Source: Pseudomonas sp. DTU_2021_1001937_2_SI_NGA_ILE_001 (GTDB lineage: Bacteria > Pseudomonadota > Gammaproteobacteria > Pseudomonadales > Pseudomonadaceae). From it: a stretch of DNA of 64,000 bases. Below, piece after piece: positions 26,301 to 29,300 of this stretch. A program made the translations under genes and the position numbers. The notes below the pieces were generated by a model that was not told the DNA's origin, ran no database searches, and was given only the letters and a program-made list of their open reading frames with translations. The stretch spans positions 992,001 through 1,056,000 of the forward strand of contig NZ_CP135971.1 in the NCBI RefSeq assembly GCF_032463525.1, written 5' to 3'. Numbering within the stretch: the stretch's first letter is position 1; every line of letters starts with the position of its first letter.

Positions 26301-29300
26301 CATTGAAGTCATGCAACAGACGCTGACGGCGCGTCGCCGGCAGGCAGACCAGCTCGGGCAGCGCCACCTCTACGGGCTGGTCCAATGCCTCGATCAGCGA
26401 CTGCAGCGTCGCGTGCATCATCTCGACCACCTGTTCGGCGTCGATGCCCGGCACCACCTGGGCGGTGAGTTCGAAGCGGTCGCTCAGGTCGTCGACCGAC
26501 ATCGACACCGGATAGTGGGTGCGCTCCTGGCCATCGACCAGCACGCAACCACCCCAGCGGCGCTCGCCCTCACCGGCGGCCACCGCACCGTGGCGGTAGT
26601 TGAGCAGCGCGCTGAACAGCGGCGTCGGCGCGGCCACCCCACTGCAGCGCTGGGCCAGGGCCAGCGGCGCATGCTCATGGGCCAGCAGAGCCGCCAGGCG
26701 CTCATGGGCCTGGCGTGCTGCGCTGCGCACGCTGCTGGCGGCAGTGTCGAGGCGCAGCGGCAAGGTATTGATGAACATGCCCAAGGCGCGTTCGGCCTGC
26801 AGGCCCGCGTGCAGCCGGCCCATCAGTACGGTGCCGAACACCACGTCGTCGCGCCCGGACAGGCGCCCTACCACGATGGCCCAGGCCAGATGATGCAGGC
26901 TGGCGGCGCTGACGCCCAGCTCGCGGGCCTGACTGCGCAGGCGTCTGGCCTGCGCAGCGTCGAGGGTCAGGCTGGCCTGTGCGACGGCCTGGCCGTCGAC
27001 CGGCATCTGCTCCACGCCAAACGGCAGTGTCGGTGCGTCGACATCGCCCAGGGCCGCGTGGAAGAACGCTTCCTGGGCCTGGCGGTCACTGCCCAGCAGG
27101 GTGTGCGCCACATAGTTGCGATACGGCACCGAGGCCGGCAGCAAGGCCTGGCGACCTTCCAGGTGCGCCTCGATTTCCTGGCCCAGCAGCCCCAGCGAGG
27201 TGGCGTCGTCGATCAGGTGATGGAACAGCAGCACCGCGACCCAGCCGTGGCCGGGGTCTTCGGCCAGGTGCAGCTCCAGCATGGGCGCCTGGCGCAGGTC
27301 CAGGCGCGTGTGGCTCGGATCGAGCGCGGCCTTCAGTTGGCCGGCGATGTCACCGTCGGCGGCGGCCAGCGCGTGCTCCCGCACCCGCAGCGGCGCCTGG
27401 CGCCACACCACCTGCATGGGCGTGGTCAGCCCTTCCCAGGCAATGCCGGTACGCAGAATGTCATGTCGGTCGATGACCGCTTGCAGAGCACCGAGCAAGC
27501 CATCGACCTGCTCGCGATCGGCCAGTCGCAGGGTGCCCTGCAGCAGATAGGGGTCGCCCTGGGTGCTGGCCAGGTGGTGATAGAAAATGCCTTCCTGCAG
27601 CGGCACCAGCGGGTAGATGTCCTGAATGTTCGCCGCGCCGCCCGGCACGGCCTGGGCCACGGCATCGAGTTGTGCCTGGCTCAGTTCGGCCAGGGTCAGC
27701 ATGTCTGGTTGCAGGCGCGTACAGCCGGCAGGGATGCGGTTGGCCGGCACCGCGAACGGCGCACTGTCGGCCACGCGACTGGCCAGCGCAGCCAGGCTCG
27801 GCTCGGTGAACAGCGCCCGCACCTCGACGTCCAGGCCCTCGCCACGCAGGCGTTCGGCCAGTTTGACCGCCAGCAGCGAGTCGCCACCCAGCTCGAAGAA
27901 GTGGTCGTGGCGGCTGATCGACTCGATGCCCAGCAGTTCGCTCCAAATCCGCGCCAGGGTCTGCTCCAGCGCCCCTTGCGGTGCTTCGAAACCGCCGCGC
28001 ACGTAAGCCTGGTCATCAGGCTCGGGCAAGGCTTTCTGGTCCAGCTTGCCGTTGCCGGTCAGCGGCAAGGCGTCGAGGGTCACGTAGGCGACCGGCAGCA
28101 TGTAGTCCGCCAGGTGCTGGGCCAGTTCGGCACGCAGTTCACCCGGCACCAGTACCACCCCCGGTTCGGCCAACAGGTAGCAGACCAGGCGCTTGCCGCC
28201 CTGGCCATCGTCGCGGGCGACCACCACGGCATCGCGCACACCCTGGCAACGCGCCGCACGGGCCTGGATTTCCCCCAGTTCGATACGGAAACCGCGCACC
28301 TTGACCTGCTGGTCGTTACGCCCCAGGTAGTCGAGCGCACCGTCGTCCAGCCAGCGCGCCAGGTCACCACTGCGGTACATCCGCGCCTGTGCATCGGCGA
28401 CGAACGGGTCGGCCAGAAAACGTTCGGCGTTGAGTTCCGGGCGGTTCAGATAACCGCGCGCCACCCCCGCGCCGCCCACGTACAGTTCGCCCACCTCACC
28501 CGGCGGCACAGGCTGGCCGTGCGGGTCGAGCAGGTACAGGCGCAGGTCGTCCAGGCGCCGGCCGATCGGGCTGCCGCTGCGCAGGGTGTCGGCCTGGCTC
28601 AACGGGTAGCAGGTCACGTGCACCGTGGTTTCGGTGATGCCATAGAGGTTGTACAGGTGCGTCTGGGCATTCAGCGGGCAGGCGTACCAGGGAATCAGAC
28701 TGGCCGGCTCCAGCGCTTCGCCACCGAAAATCACCTGGCGCAGTGCGTGCTCGCGCGGCTGCTGGCCCTGCGCAGCGATCAACTGGCGGAAGGCGCTGGG
28801 GGTCTGGTTCAGCACCGTCACGCCGCTGTCGCACAGCAGGTCGTAGAAGTCCGCAGGCGAACGGCTGACCCACTGTGGCACCAGCAACAGGCGCCCACCG
28901 TGCAGCAGCGCACCCCAGATTTCCCATACCGAGAAGTCGAAGGCGAAGGAATGGAACAGCGCCCAGGTGTCTTGCTCGGAAAACACCAGCCACGGCGCCG
29001 CCGCGCTGAACAGGCGGGTGACGTTGCGATGTTCAACCATCACGCCCTTGGGCAGCCCGGTAGAGCCGGAGGTGTAGATCACATAGGCCAGGTGCTGCGG
29101 TTGGACATCGGCACGCTCGGGGTCGTGCTGCGGCTGCTCGGCCAACGCCGGCGCCTGCGGACCGGCAAGCCCGGGCAGGAGCAGGGCCTGCTCCGGCAGC
29201 CTGGCATGCACGCTCGGCTCGCTGATCAGCGCCCTTGGCGCGCAATCTTCCAGCATGAAGGCCAGCCGCTCAGCCGGCGCCGCCGGGTCCATGGGCACAT